DNA of 64,000 bases from Sphaerisporangium dianthi (GCF_042654065.1 NZ_JBHSFP010000006.1:1-64000), one strand, 5' to 3'; counted from the stretch's first letter, positions 25,536-36,996 are shown. Numbers and translations are program-made. The notes: a model not told the origin generated them from the sequence alone.

Positions 25536-25638
25536 CGACCCGGCACACCCGGTCGGGTAGCCTCACGACGATTGCGTGCGTAGAAAGACCGGTTTGGTCA
25601 GCCTAGTCGTAAGAAGTGTAAGAAGGGGAACCTCTAGC

Positions 25639-26856
25639 ATGCCCAAGATCAAGGTAGCGGGTCCCGTCGTCGAACTCGACGGCGACGAGATGACCCGGAT
25701 CATCTGGAAGTTCATCAAGGACCAGCTGATCCTGCCCTACCTCGACGTCGACCTCAAGTACTACGACCTGGGGATCGAGCACCGCGACGCGACGGACGAC
25801 CAGGTGACGGTCGACGCGGCCAACGCCATCAAGCAGTACGGCGTCGGCGTCAAGTGCGCCACCATCACGCCCGACGAGGCGAGGGTCGAGGAGTTCGGCC
25901 TCAAGAAGATGTGGAAGTCGCCGAACGGCACGATCCGCAACATCCTCGGCGGCGTGATCTTCCGCGAGCCGATCATCATGTCCAACGTGCCGAGGCTCGT
26001 CCCGGGCTGGACCAAGCCGATCGTCGTCGGCCGTCACGCGTTCGGCGACCAGTACCGCGCCACCGACCTGAAGGTGCCGGGCGAGGGCAAGCTGACCCTG
26101 ACCTTCACCCCCAAGGACGGCTCGGAGCCCCTCGAGTTCGAGGTCTACGACTTCCCCGGTCCCGGCGTCGCGCTGGCCATGTACAACCTCGACGAGTCGA
26201 TCCGCGACTTCGCCCGCGCCTCGATGCGCTACGGCCTGGCCCGCAACTACCCGGTCTACCTGTCGACGAAGAACACGATCCTGAAGGCCTACGACGGCCG
26301 GTTCAAGGACCTCTTCGCCGAGATCTACGAGACCGAGTTCAAGGCCGACTTCGAGGCCGCCGGCATCACCTACGAGCACCGGCTGATCGACGACATGGTC
26401 GCCGCCGCGATGAAGTGGGAGGGCGGCTACGTCTGGGCGGCCAAGAACTACGACGGCGACGTGCAGTCCGACACGGTCGCCCAGGGCTTCGGCTCGCTCG
26501 GCCTGATGACCTCGGTCCTGATGACCCCCGACGGCCGCACCGTGGAGGCGGAGGCCGCGCACGGCACGGTCACGCGCCACTACCGGCAGCACCAGAAGGG
26601 CAACCCGACCTCCACCAACCCGATCGCCTCGATCTTCGCCTGGACCCGGGGCCTGGCCCACCGCGGCAAGCTCGACAACACCCCCGAGGTGACCGCGTTC
26701 GCCGAGGCGCTGGAGCAGGTCTGCATCGAGACCGTCGAGAGCGGCCAGATGACCAAGGACCTGGCCCTCATCGTGGGCGCCGACGCCAAGTGGCTGACCA
26801 CGCAGGACTTCCTGGCGGCCCTGGACGAGAACCTCAAGAAGAAGATGTCGGCCTAG
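25639..26856 (+). CDS. icd: NADP-dependent isocitrate dehydrogenase
   Basis: This 405-residue TCA enzyme belongs to the homodimeric eukaryote-like class. Motifs are VELDGDEMTRIIW at the N-terminus, SPNGTIRNILGGVIFREP (substrate-binding Ser and Arg), the metal site LIDDMVAAAMKW, and EAAHGTVTRHYRQHQKG followed by NPTSTNPIASIFAW (adenine/NADP site). ATG 25639 follows an AAGAAGGGG site. With citrate synthase just upstream and sucCD 10 kb away, this is a TCA-rich region. Confidence 0.95.
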   Translation: MPKIKVAGPVVELDGDEMTRIIWKFIKDQLILPYLDVDLKYYDLGIEHRDATDDQVTVDAANAIKQYGVGVKCATITPDEARVEEFGLKKMWKSPNGTIRNILGGVIFREPIIMSNVPRLVPGWTKPIVVGRHAFGDQYRATDLKVPGEGKLTLTFTPKDGSEPLEFEVYDFPGPGVALAMYNLDESIRDFARASMRYGLARNYPVYLSTKNTILKAYDGRFKDLFAEIYETEFKADFEAAGITYEHRLIDDMVAAAMKWEGGYVWAAKNYDGDVQSDTVAQGFGSLGLMTSVLMTPDGRTVEAEAAHGTVTRHYRQHQKGNPTSTNPIASIFAWTRGLAHRGKLDNTPEVTAFAEALEQVCIETVESGQMTKDLALIVGADAKWLTTQDFLAALDENLKKKMSA

Positions 26857-27020
26857 GCGGCCCGGCCCAGACGATTCTGGCCTCTACCTGCGGCGTCGCC
26901 GTCCGGGTAGGGGCCAGATGTCCTTCGCCTCATCCGCGGCCGGCGCGCGGGTCTCATTTGACACAGATGGGCGCCCTGCCGTGGCGCATCATCGGGCCAT
27001 CATTCGGATGAGGGGGGCAC

Positions 27021-27641
27021 GTGGACACCCGTACCGATCTTGACCTGTACGAGACCGCCTACTTGTGCGGAGGGGCGCGCCGCGTCGCCATGGTGGCCCT
27101 GGTCGCCCTCTGCGAGGACGGGCGCGCCGAGATCCACCCTGGAATGCACCGGGTGGCGATCCTGCGCCGTGAATCCCGCGATCCGGTGGAGGCCGCCGTC
27201 ATCGGCGCCGTCCCCGAGGCGGGCCGGCACCTCGGTCACGCGGTCTCGGTGGTGGCGGGGTCCCCGGCCGTCGACGCGATCGCCGAAGCCCTGCGCGACC
27301 TCGGCCTGGTGACCCGGCGCAAGGGCACCCCCTCCATCCGCGGCCGCCGGTCGTCGCGCGCCCTGGCGACCGAAGTCCGCGACGGCGGCACCCTGCGAAA
27401 CGTCGCCGTCCTCGGCATGACGGCCATCGGCGACGTCGGGCTGCGCAACAGCTTCGCCATACAGGAGCGCGCGGACATCGGGACGGGCCGATCCCGCAGA
27501 TGGCGTTCCCCGTCCGGTCCTCTCGACCGCTCGATCGACGCCGGCATCGGATACGGCCCGGCCTCCGCCGGGGGCTGGGACGGCGGCGGCTCCTGCGACG
27601 GCGGGGGAGGCGGGGGAGGTGGCGGCGACGGCGGCTGCTGA
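27021..27641 (+). CDS. TIGR04222-like protein with Gly-rich, Cys-containing C-terminus
   Basis: This 206-residue protein opens with YETAYLCGGARRVAMVALVAL, the hallmark of the actinobacterial TIGR04222 domain, whose members usually have membrane helices. Here no membrane segment is evident, and the C-terminal 40 residues are a Gly run with cysteines. The Gly/Cys tail resembles that of TIGR04222 relatives. GTG 27021 follows AGGGGGG. The gene stands alone between icd and the kinase. The function is unknown. Confidence 0.65.
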   Translation: MDTRTDLDLYETAYLCGGARRVAMVALVALCEDGRAEIHPGMHRVAILRRESRDPVEAAVIGAVPEAGRHLGHAVSVVAGSPAVDAIAEALRDLGLVTRRKGTPSIRGRRSSRALATEVRDGGTLRNVAVLGMTAIGDVGLRNSFAIQERADIGTGRSRRWRSPSGPLDRSIDAGIGYGPASAGGWDGGGSCDGGGGGGGGGDGGC

Positions 27642-27811
27642 TCTCCGCCGCCTCGGCCGCGCCGGCCCTGGAGGACGACGGGAGTGGACGCGGCGGGGCG
27701 CGGCGTGTCCTGAGGCGGGGTGAGGTCACGGCGTGGTATCGGCTGTCGGGGAAGCCGTCGAAGGGCCGTAAAGTTCTCATGGTCGGAACCTGACAAGACC
27801 AGAGGACGGGA

Positions 27812-29815
<2,004 letters not shown>

Positions 29816-29832
29816 GAGCCGCGGCGCGGCTC
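29816..29832 (+). terminator. Short hairpin after the receptor kinase
   Basis: GAGCCGC (29816-29822) and GCGGCTC (29826-29832) form a 7-bp stem with loop GGC, starting right after the kinase stop codon. Confidence 0.4.
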
Positions 29833-30037
29833 GCCGGTCGCCTGCCATGCAGGGCCACCGGCCGGTATTTCATGGCATCTGCCCAGGTCAGAGCGGGTGT
29901 AGATGCCTCGGTGGGACGCCGTGACAAGGCTTTGCGGTTCCGTGGGGTTCGCCGGACCGGAGGGACGCGTGTCGGGCGAGCGGGACGCGGCCCCCGCGGC
30001 GTTGAATTGGTGCCGAACGCTTGGGGGTCGCACGTCA

Positions 30038-30886
30038 ATGGGTCTGTTCACGGCGGGAGTCGCCGCCGGTCTGGTCTTCTTCGTCGCCGCTCCGTTGGCG
30101 GTGAACGCCGCGCCGGCACGCCCGGCCGGGCGGTGGGGAGGGGCGGACCTGTCGGTGCGCGTCGCCGCCTCGCCGCGGGTCGCGCAGCCCGGCCAGTGGT
30201 TGTCGTACGAGGTGAAGGTGCGCAACGCCGGGCCGGGCGAGGCCGTGCTGCCCGTGCTGACGATCCGCCTGCCGGCGGAGGTGGACATCGCCGCCGTCAA
30301 CGTGGCCTCCTGCCGCCCCGGGACGTCGAAGAACGAGGTGGTGTGCCCCTCTCCGACGGACATCCAGGCCGGCGACTCGGGGGCCGTGACCGTCCTCGGG
30401 CTGGTCAGGTCCGGCGCCCGCGGCCCGCTGCGCGTCTCGGCCGGTCTGTCGTCGGAGGTGGTCGACGGCAACGAGGCCGACAACCGCGCGGAGCTCGTCA
30501 CGAAGGTCGACGAGGGCGCCGACCTGGCCGTGCGGCTGTCGCCCGCCGCCACGAGCGCCGAACCGGGGGAGCGGTTCCCGGTCAGGGCGACGGTGCGCAA
30601 CAGCGGGCCCCGGGAGGTGCGCGACGTGCGCGTCTCCTTCGCCGGGAACGGCGCGCGGTTCCTGTCGGCCCGGGGCGCGCGGTGCGCCGAGCGGCACGGG
30701 AAACTGGGCTGCTCGCTCGGGCCGATCAAGTCAGGGGCGCACGAGACGTTCGACCTGGTCTTCCAGATGCCCCGTGGCCACGCGCGAGACGTCGGGCCGC
30801 AGGCCACGGTGTACTCCGCGCACGTCGGAGACCGGCGGCCGGCCAACAACCTGGCCCGCGTGCGCGTCTCGCGGCGCCACGGCTGA
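30038..30886 (+). CDS. Secreted protein with two CARDB/DUF11-type beta-sandwich repeats
   Basis: This 282-residue protein has a signal peptide from ATG 30038 (MGLFTAGVAAGLVFFVAAPL, cleavage near NAAPA). Two similar repeats follow: ADLSVRVAASPRVAQPGQWL...NAGPGEAVLP and ADLAVRLSPAATSAEPGERF...NSGPREVRDV, each ending in an EADNRAEL or PANNLARV element. These are conserved-repeat (DUF11/CARDB) sandwiches common in actinobacterial surface proteins. The frame is open back to 29903, but the signal peptide marks 30038 as the start. There is no sortase motif. The role is probably adhesive or structural. Confidence 0.7.
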   Translation: MGLFTAGVAAGLVFFVAAPLAVNAAPARPAGRWGGADLSVRVAASPRVAQPGQWLSYEVKVRNAGPGEAVLPVLTIRLPAEVDIAAVNVASCRPGTSKNEVVCPSPTDIQAGDSGAVTVLGLVRSGARGPLRVSAGLSSEVVDGNEADNRAELVTKVDEGADLAVRLSPAATSAEPGERFPVRATVRNSGPREVRDVRVSFAGNGARFLSARGARCAERHGKLGCSLGPIKSGAHETFDLVFQMPRGHARDVGPQATVYSAHVGDRRPANNLARVRVSRRHG

Positions 30887-30901
30887 TCGCCCGGATCTCT
30901 C

Positions 30902-31060
30902 TCACCGCGCGTGCGCGGGGCAGGCGGGGCCTGCCGGGTGTCCCCCTGGATAGGTCGTCGCGAAGACCGCGCCGGCCGCGGCGGTGGTGGCGCTGACCAG
31001 GATGAGACCGGCGAGCGCCGCCTTGAGCGTCAAAGGTGAAAAGCTTCCGGCTTTCCTCAC
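30902..31060 (-). CDS. Small secreted or membrane-anchored peptide (hypothetical)
   Basis: This 52-residue ORF runs from GTG 31060 with a GGTGAG site eight bases upstream. It has a basic start (RKAGSF), a hydrophobic stretch (about residues 13-32, ALAGLILVSATTAAAGAVF) and a short Pro/Gly/Cys tail. It could be a signal-peptide-bearing micropeptide, or an anchored one. It lies downstream of galE on the same strand. It may not be real. Confidence 0.35.
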   Translation of the reverse strand: MRKAGSFSPLTLKAALAGLILVSATTAAAGAVFATTYPGGHPAGPACPAHAR

Positions 31061-31128
31061 AGGGAAGATCTCACCACAAGATGACGGAGCGAGACACCAC
31101 TTTCGCAGAACGTGATTCCACTTCGCGC

Positions 31129-32091
31129 TCAGCGGGTGAGGGCCGCCCAGGCGTCGGCGACGATGGCGCGCAGGTCGGCGTGCTCGGCCTTCCAGCCCAG
31201 CTCGCGCTGGATGCGCTCGGAGGAGGCCACCAGCACCGCCGGGTCGCCGGGACGGCGCTCGCCGATCACCGTGGGGATGGGGTGGCCGGTGACCTCCCGG
31301 CACACCGAGATGACCTCCTGGACCGAGAACCCCGCGCCGCTGCCCAGGTTGTAGATCATGTGGTCGCCGGGCCGGCAGGCGTCCAGCGCCAGAAGGTGGG
31401 CGCGCGCGAGGTCGGCGATGTGGACGTAGTCGCGCACGCAGGTGCCGTCGGGGGTGGGGTAGTCGGTGCCGAAGACGCTCACCGCGTCGCGCCGGCCGAG
31501 CGCGACGGCGAGCACGTTGGGGATGAGGTGGGTCTCCACCGCGTGGCGCTCGGCGTACACGCGCCCGTCCGCGCCGGTGTAGGCGCCGGCCACGTTGAAG
31601 TAGCGCAGGCTGACGGCGCCGAGGTCGTGCAGGCCGGCGAAGGCGGTCAGCGCGGTGTCCACCGCCAGCTTGGAGGCGCCGTAGGGGTTGGTGGGGCGCG
31701 TCGGGTCGGCCTCGGTGATCGGGGTGCTCTCGGGCTCGCCGTACGTCGCCGCGGTGGAGGAGAAGACGATGCGGCGCACGCCGTGCGTCCGCATGGCCTC
31801 CAGCAGCGCGAGGGTGCCGCCGAGGTTGTTGGACCAGTACAGGGACGGCTTCTGCACCGATTCGCCGACGAGCGAGCGGGCCGCGAAGTGCAGCACGCCG
31901 TCGAAGGAGGGGTCGAGGACGCCTGCCGCGTCGGTGAGGGAGGCCTGGGCGAACGAAGCCCCGGGGGGCACCGCGTCGGCGTGACCCGTGGATAGGTCGT
32001 CCAGCACGGTGACCTCGTGGCCCGCCTCGACGAGCTGTGCGGCCACGGCGCTCCCGACGTAGCCGGCGCCTCCGGTTACCAGCAGCTTCAC
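31129..32091 (-). CDS. galE: UDP-glucose 4-epimerase
   Basis: This 320-residue extended SDR enzyme has NAD-binding VTGGAGYVGS (residues about 5-14), LDDLSTGH, catalytic Ser in FSSTAATYG and YxxxK in NPYGASK, and the substrate region LRYFNVAGA. It interconverts UDP-glucose and UDP-galactose for Leloir metabolism and cell-wall galactan/EPS. GTG 32091 is its start. It is divergent from the CNNM-type gene. Confidence 0.92.
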   Translation of the reverse strand: MKLLVTGGAGYVGSAVAAQLVEAGHEVTVLDDLSTGHADAVPPGASFAQASLTDAAGVLDPSFDGVLHFAARSLVGESVQKPSLYWSNNLGGTLALLEAMRTHGVRRIVFSSTAATYGEPESTPITEADPTRPTNPYGASKLAVDTALTAFAGLHDLGAVSLRYFNVAGAYTGADGRVYAERHAVETHLIPNVLAVALGRRDAVSVFGTDYPTPDGTCVRDYVHIADLARAHLLALDACRPGDHMIYNLGSGAGFSVQEVISVCREVTGHPIPTVIGERRPGDPAVLVASSERIQRELGWKAEHADLRAIVADAWAALTR

Positions 32092-32212
32092 TTGCCCTGC
32101 CTCCGTTTGATCGTGTGCGATCGTGTTTGATTTTGTAGGTCTGCTGTCTAGCTTACGCGCATCTGGGCGGTCGCGGGAGAAGTGGTGGCGGGTACGCTGA
32201 CCAGATCATCGT

Positions 32213-33565
32213 GTGATCCTCACCCGAACGGACATCGACGTGCACAACGTCGCCGCGAACATCGTCCTGGTCCTGGTCTTCGTCCTGATCGGCGGATTCT
32301 TCGCCGCGGCCGAGATGGCCCTGGTCTCCTTGCGCGAAAGCCAGATCCGCCGCCTGGCCGAGGAGGGGCGGCGAGGCGCGCGCGTCGCCGGCCTGGCCCG
32401 CGACCCCAACCGCTTCCTGTCCGCGGTGCAGATCGGGGTCACGGTGGCCACCGTGCTGTCGGCCGCCGTCGGCGCCGACACGCTGGCCGGCCAGTTGCAG
32501 CCGCTCATCGCCCGGTCCGGGCTGCCGGCGGGCGCCGTCAGGCCGCTGTCGCTGGTGGCGGTCACCCTCGCGATCTCCTACGTGACGCTGGTCCTCGGCG
32601 AGCTGGCGCCCAAACGCCTCGCGCTGCAACGCGCCGAGGAGCTGTCCATGGTGGTCGCGCCGTTCCTGGACCGGCTGGCCTCGCTGTCGCGCCCGGTGAT
32701 CTGGCTGCTGTCGAAGTCCACCGACGGAGTGGTGAGGCTGCTCGGTGGGAACCCGCAGGCCGACCGCGCCGAGATGACGACCGAGGAACTGCGGGACATG
32801 GTCGTCGGCCACCAGGAGCTCACCAAGGACGAGCGCGACCTGATCGACGAGGTGTTCACCGCCGGCAAGCGCCATCTCCGGGAAGTGATGCTGCCGCGCA
32901 CCGAGGTGGAGTTCATGGCGCTGGACACCCCTCTGGCCGAGGCGGCGATCCTGGCGGCGGCGATGCCGCACTCCCGGTTCCCGGTCTACCGCGACTCCTA
33001 TGACGACATCGTGGGGTTCGTCCACGTCCGCGATCTGCTCGATCCGGTGCTCACCGGGAGCATCGAGCCGATCGGCGAGCTGGTGCCGATCAGGCCCGTC
33101 AAGCTGCTGCCGGCGACCAAGCGGGTGCTGCCCACGCTGACCGAGATGCGCAACGCCGGCCACCACCTGGCCATCGTCGTCGACGAGTACGGGGGCACCG
33201 CCGGCATCGTCACGCTGGAAGACCTGGTCGAGCAGCTCACCGGCGACATCCGCGACGAGTACGACGCCGACGGAGAGGCCGTGCGCCTGGTCGCGGGCGA
33301 GATGGAGATCGACGGCCTGGTCAACCTGGAGGACTTCGCCGCCGAGACGGGCATCCGGCTGGATGAGGGGCCCTACGAGACGCTCGGCGGCTACGTCATG
33401 GCCGCGCTCGGCCACCTGCCGGAGGTGGGCGAGCGGGTGGACAGGCCCTCCTGCACCCTGGTCGTCACCGAGATGGACGGCCGCCGGGTCGCCCGCGTCC
33501 GTGTTCTGCGGAAGATCGTCGCGATCGCGGCGGACGACCCGGAGGCGGCCCCGGATCCCGGCTGA
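32213..33565 (+). CDS. CNNM/CorC-HlyC family membrane protein with CBS pair
   Basis: This 450-residue protein has an N-terminal DUF21/CNNM membrane domain (four helices; FFAAAEMALVSLRESQIRRL), then a CBS pair (about 215-335; VMLPRTEVEFMALDT, VDEYGGTAGIVTLEDLVEQL), and a C-terminal CorC_HlyC domain with GEMEIDGLVNLEDF and LGGYVMAALGHLP. The family is linked to Mg2+/Co2+ transport. GTG 32213 is the first in-frame start; GTG 32240 is an alternative. It ends 65 bases before trpS. Confidence 0.88.
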   Translation: MILTRTDIDVHNVAANIVLVLVFVLIGGFFAAAEMALVSLRESQIRRLAEEGRRGARVAGLARDPNRFLSAVQIGVTVATVLSAAVGADTLAGQLQPLIARSGLPAGAVRPLSLVAVTLAISYVTLVLGELAPKRLALQRAEELSMVVAPFLDRLASLSRPVIWLLSKSTDGVVRLLGGNPQADRAEMTTEELRDMVVGHQELTKDERDLIDEVFTAGKRHLREVMLPRTEVEFMALDTPLAEAAILAAAMPHSRFPVYRDSYDDIVGFVHVRDLLDPVLTGSIEPIGELVPIRPVKLLPATKRVLPTLTEMRNAGHHLAIVVDEYGGTAGIVTLEDLVEQLTGDIRDEYDADGEAVRLVAGEMEIDGLVNLEDFAAETGIRLDEGPYETLGGYVMAALGHLPEVGERVDRPSCTLVVTEMDGRRVARVRVLRKIVAIAADDPEAAPDPG

Positions 33566-33630
33566 TCGACCCAGGCCACACCCTTGTGCGAGTCGCGGAC
33601 GGTCCCCGACTCCTGACACAATTGAGTGCT

Positions 33631-34635
33631 ATGGCCAGACCTCGCGTGCTCTCCGGCATCCAGCCCACCGCCGAGTCCTTCCACCTCGGCAACTTCCTCG
33701 GCGCCGTGCGCCAGTGGGTCGACATGCAAGAGACGCATGACGCGTTCTACTTCATCGCCGACCTGCACGCGATCACGGTGAACCCGTCGGCCGCCGACCT
33801 GCGCCGCCGCACGCGCGTCTCCGCCGCCCAGCTGTTCGGCGCCGGCCTCGACCCCGAGCGCAGCACGCTGTTCGTGCAGAGCCAGATCCGCGAGCACAGC
33901 GAGCTCGCCTGGATCCTCATGTGCAACACGGGCATGGGCGAAGCCGCCCGCATGACCCAGTTCAAGGACAAGTCGGCCAAATACGGCGAGAGCTCGGCCG
34001 GGGTGGGCCTGTTCACCTACCCGATCCTGCAGGCGGCCGACATCCTGATGTACCAGGCCGACTTCGTACCGGTCGGCGGCGACCAGAAGCAGCACCTCGA
34101 ACTCACCCGCGACCTCGCCCAGCGCTTCAACAGCAGGTACGGCGAGACCTTCAACGTCCCCGCGCCCTACATCCTGAAGGAGGTCGAGAAGATCGCCGAC
34201 CTGCAGGATCCTCTGGCGAAGATGTCCAAGTCGTCCTCCAGTCCGCAGGGCATCCTCGAGGTCCTGGAGGAGCCGGGGCCGCTGCGCAAGAAGGTCATGC
34301 GCGCGGTGACCGACACCGGCTCCGAGGTCGTCGCCGACCCCGAGAACAAGCCGGGCGTCACCAACCTGCTGCGCATCCAGTCGGTGCTGAGCGGCACGCC
34401 GATCCCCGAGCTTTCGGCCCGCTACGCCGGGCTCGGCTACGGCGCCTTCAAGAAGGACGTCGCCGAGGTGGTCGTCGACGCCTTCGCGCCGATCCGCGAG
34501 CGCACAGAGAAGCTCCTGGCCGACGAGGCCGAGCTCGACCGCCTGCTCGCGGTGGGCGCCGCGCGCGCCGCGGCCGTGGCCCGCGAGACCATGGAGGTCG
34601 TCCGCGAGCGCATCGGCTTCCTCCCCAAGCTCTGA
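33631..34635 (+). CDS. trpS: Tryptophanyl-tRNA synthetase
   Basis: This 334-residue class I aminoacyl-tRNA synthetase shows LSGIQPTAESFHLGNFLGA (HIGH-type motif as HLGN), MYQADFVPVGGDQKQHLELTRDLA and the KMSKS motif in AKMSKSSSSPQG. It charges tRNA-Trp. ATG 33631 lies eight bases after CACAAT with no clear ribosome site, so the transcript may be leaderless. Confidence 0.95.
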   Translation: MARPRVLSGIQPTAESFHLGNFLGAVRQWVDMQETHDAFYFIADLHAITVNPSAADLRRRTRVSAAQLFGAGLDPERSTLFVQSQIREHSELAWILMCNTGMGEAARMTQFKDKSAKYGESSAGVGLFTYPILQAADILMYQADFVPVGGDQKQHLELTRDLAQRFNSRYGETFNVPAPYILKEVEKIADLQDPLAKMSKSSSSPQGILEVLEEPGPLRKKVMRAVTDTGSEVVADPENKPGVTNLLRIQSVLSGTPIPELSARYAGLGYGAFKKDVAEVVVDAFAPIRERTEKLLADEAELDRLLAVGAARAAAVARETMEVVRERIGFLPKL

Positions 34636-34686
34636 CCGCCGCCTTCCGGCCCCGGCCCCGGCCACCTCGTACGGCCGGCGGTCGCA

Positions 34687-34830
34687 CGCGCCTCACCGGC
34701 CGGTCGCGCCTCGCCGGCCGGTAGCGCCTCAGTGGCCGGTCGCGCCTCGCCGGCCGGTAGCCGAAAGCGCTTCATCGGCGGGTGGCCGGACGCGTCTCAC
34801 CGGCGGGTGGCCGCATGCGTTCCACCGGCA
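34687..34830. repeat. 18-bp tandem repeat array downstream of trpS
   Basis: Four exact-phase units of the form CGCGCCTCGCCGGCCGGT lie at 34687-34704, 34705-34722, 34723-34740 and 34741-34758 (units 2 and 4 identical, the others differing at two or three positions). Three longer diverged units containing CACCGGCGGGT follow to about 34830. No convincing gene overlaps them. Confidence 0.8.
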
Positions 34831-34905
34831 AGGATGCGAAGATCTGCGAAGATCGTCGTCTCCGGCCGGTTCGCATACGGCACGCCTGCGGGGTAGGTGC
34901 TCCTC

Positions 34906-35847
34906 ATGGAAAGCACGTGGGCCTTGATCCTGCGCACCATCGAGGCCGTCAAGCGGTGGGGCAGCGTCAGGACCGAGCGTTATCGCGTGCGCTGGCCGTG
35001 GCTCGACCATCTGATCCGCACGTTCCACCGCTACCAGAGCCAGCGCGGCGACCGGCTGGCGGGCGCGGTGACCTACTTCGCCTTCCTGTCGTTCTTCCCG
35101 CTGCTGGCCCTGGGGTTCGCCCTGTTCGGGTACGTGCTCACGGTGCGCCCGGACGCGCTGACCACGCTGGTGAAGGCCATCGACCAGCAACTCCCGGGCC
35201 TCGCCGGCCGGCTGCGCGTCCAGGACCTGGCCACGGCCCGCCAGAGCGCGGGCGTCATCGGCCTGCTGGGCCTGCTCTACGCGGGCCTCGGCGTCGTGGA
35301 CGCCCTGCGGGACGCGGTGCACGAGATCTGCGTGAGCTGTGAGCCGCCGATGAACTGGTTCGTCGGCAAGCTGCGCGACCTGGTGGCCCTGCTGCTGATG
35401 GGCCTGACGATCGTGGTCTCGGTGCTGGTCGGCGGGTTCGCCGTCCAGGCCACCAGCACGATACTCGGATGGCTCGGGCTGGCCGACTCGGTGATGGCCG
35501 CGGCGCTCGTGCGCACGGCCGGCGTGCTCATCAGCGTCGCCGCGGACATGCTGGTCTTTCTGGTGATCCTCGGCTGGCTGGGCAAGGTCGGCAAGCCCGT
35601 CGCGACCATGCTCAAGGGGGCGCTGCTCGGCGCGGCCGGTTTCGGGGTGCTCAAGCAGGTCGCCACGCTGCTGCTCGGGCACACCCTGAGCAACCCGATC
35701 TACGGCACCTTCGCGGTGATCGTCGGCCTCCTGCTGTGGCTCAACCTGTCCGCCCGCTGGGCGCTGTACGTGGCCGCCTGGACCGCCACCGCCAACGGCG
35801 CCCCGCCTCCCGCGCCGACCCCCGCTCCAGCCGGCGGGTACGAGTGA
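34906..35847 (+). CDS. YihY/virulence factor BrkB family membrane protein
   Basis: This protein of about 313 residues has six or so membrane helices and the YihY/UPF0761 signature: RLAGAVTYFAFLSFFPLLAL (about 50-70), followed by AGVIGLLGLLYAGLGVVDALRDA and a late segment NPIYGTFAVIVGLLLWLNLSA. The family is unassigned functionally and was formerly called RNase BN. It is next to a D-Ala-D-Ala carboxypeptidase and an SCO4848-like gene, as in Streptomyces. ATG 34906 follows GGTAGG; GTG 34897 is an alternative. Confidence 0.85.
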   Translation: MESTWALILRTIEAVKRWGSVRTERYRVRWPWLDHLIRTFHRYQSQRGDRLAGAVTYFAFLSFFPLLALGFALFGYVLTVRPDALTTLVKAIDQQLPGLAGRLRVQDLATARQSAGVIGLLGLLYAGLGVVDALRDAVHEICVSCEPPMNWFVGKLRDLVALLLMGLTIVVSVLVGGFAVQATSTILGWLGLADSVMAAALVRTAGVLISVAADMLVFLVILGWLGKVGKPVATMLKGALLGAAGFGVLKQVATLLLGHTLSNPIYGTFAVIVGLLLWLNLSARWALYVAAWTATANGAPPPAPTPAPAGGYE

Positions 35848-35866
35848 GCGGCCGTCGACCGCTCAC
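35844..35866. terminator. Bidirectional terminator between convergent YihY and carboxypeptidase genes
   Basis: GTGAGCGG (35844-35851) and CCGCTCAC (35859-35866) form an 8-bp stem with a 7-base loop. The stem covers both stop codons. Confidence 0.6.
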
Positions 35867-36996
35867 ACCTCGAAGCCGTCGTCGCGCCGGGCCCGGGAAC
35901 GGCGGCGCACTCCGTAGACGACCCACACGACGCCGCCGAGCAGACCGGCGGCCACGGCCCCCGCGCCGATGCCGACCAGGGGGGAGTCCTGCGCGGCCGC
36001 GGCGGGCTTGGGCGGGGCCGGAGGGGCGGCGGCGGGCGGGCCGCCGACCGGCTTGGTGGGCTTCACCGTGGGGACGGGGGAGACCAGGGTGCCGACCGCC
36101 GCCACGTGGCCCCGGGAGGCGAACCCCCAGTCGAGCAGCTGCTTGACCTCCTCCCAGAACGACCCCTCGTGGTGCATGACCGAGACGATGACGGTGTGGC
36201 CGCCGCGCTTGGCCGCTCCGACGAAGCTGCCGAGGGCCTTGGTCGTCCAGCCGTTCTTCACGCCCATCATGCCGGGGTAGCGGCCGAGCAGCCGGTTGTG
36301 GTTGGCCATCTCGTAGTGCTTGCCGCCGGGGGCGGGGAAGTTCGCCACCTTGGTGCCGACGTACTCGCGGAAGTCGGCGTTGGCGAGGCCGGAGCGCGCG
36401 ATGAGCGCCAAATCGTAGGCCGAGCTGCTCTGGCCCGGCTTGTCCAGGCCGTTCGGCGTCTTGGCGACGGTGTCCAGCGCCTGGAGCCGCTTGGCCTCGG
36501 CGTTCATGTCGGCGAGGGTGCGGGCGAGGCCGCCGTTGGCCTCGGCGAGCGCCACGGCGGCGTCGTTGCCGGACACCATCATCAGCGCGCGCAGCAGGTC
36601 GCGCACCCGGTAGATCTTGTGCGGGGTGAGCCCGACGGCGCTGCCCTCGACGTTGCACGCCTCGGCGCTCGGTTTGATCAACTTGGTCTTGTCGAGCCGG
36701 GGGATGAGCGTGACGGCCGTGAGCATCTTCAGGGTGCTGGCGGGCAGATAGCGCCCGTGCGGGTCCTTGGCGGCCAGCACCTCGCCGGTGTCGGCGTCGG
36801 CCACCACGAACGCCGAGGCGTCGGTCTTGGGCAGCGCCTTGGCCGCCGGATCGACGACCACGCCTCGCCGCCCGAGGAGGCCGCCGCCGACGGGCGCGGT
36901 GTCGTCGGACGCCGAACGCGCCTGAGCAGGGGTGACGAGCGTGAGCCCCCCTGCGAGCGCGAGCGCGCTGACTGCTGATACGTACTTCATCCCCAT
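35863..36996 (-). CDS. D-alanyl-D-alanine carboxypeptidase (S11 family)
   Basis: This 377-residue wall enzyme removes the terminal D-Ala of peptidoglycan stem peptides. It has a signal peptide (residues about 3-26), SxxK as STLK in PASTLKMLTAVTL (catalytic Ser), SGN in MMVSGNDAAVAL, and the third motif as KNG (GVKNGWTTKAL) instead of the common KTG. After a Pro/Ala-rich linker it has a C-terminal membrane helix (VAAGLLGGVVWVVYGV) and a basic cytoplasmic tail, so it is anchored at the outer membrane face. ATG 36996 and ATG 36990 are both possible starts. Confidence 0.9.
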   Translation of the reverse strand: MGMKYVSAVSALALAGGLTLVTPAQARSASDDTAPVGGGLLGRRGVVVDPAAKALPKTDASAFVVADADTGEVLAAKDPHGRYLPASTLKMLTAVTLIPRLDKTKLIKPSAEACNVEGSAVGLTPHKIYRVRDLLRALMMVSGNDAAVALAEANGGLARTLADMNAEAKRLQALDTVAKTPNGLDKPGQSSSAYDLALIARSGLANADFREYVGTKVANFPAPGGKHYEMANHNRLLGRYPGMMGVKNGWTTKALGSFVGAAKRGGHTVIVSVMHHEGSFWEEVKQLLDWGFASRGHVAAVGTLVSPVPTVKPTKPVGGPPAAAPPAPPKPAAAAQDSPLVGIGAGAVAAGLLGGVVWVVYGVRRRSRARRDDGFEV

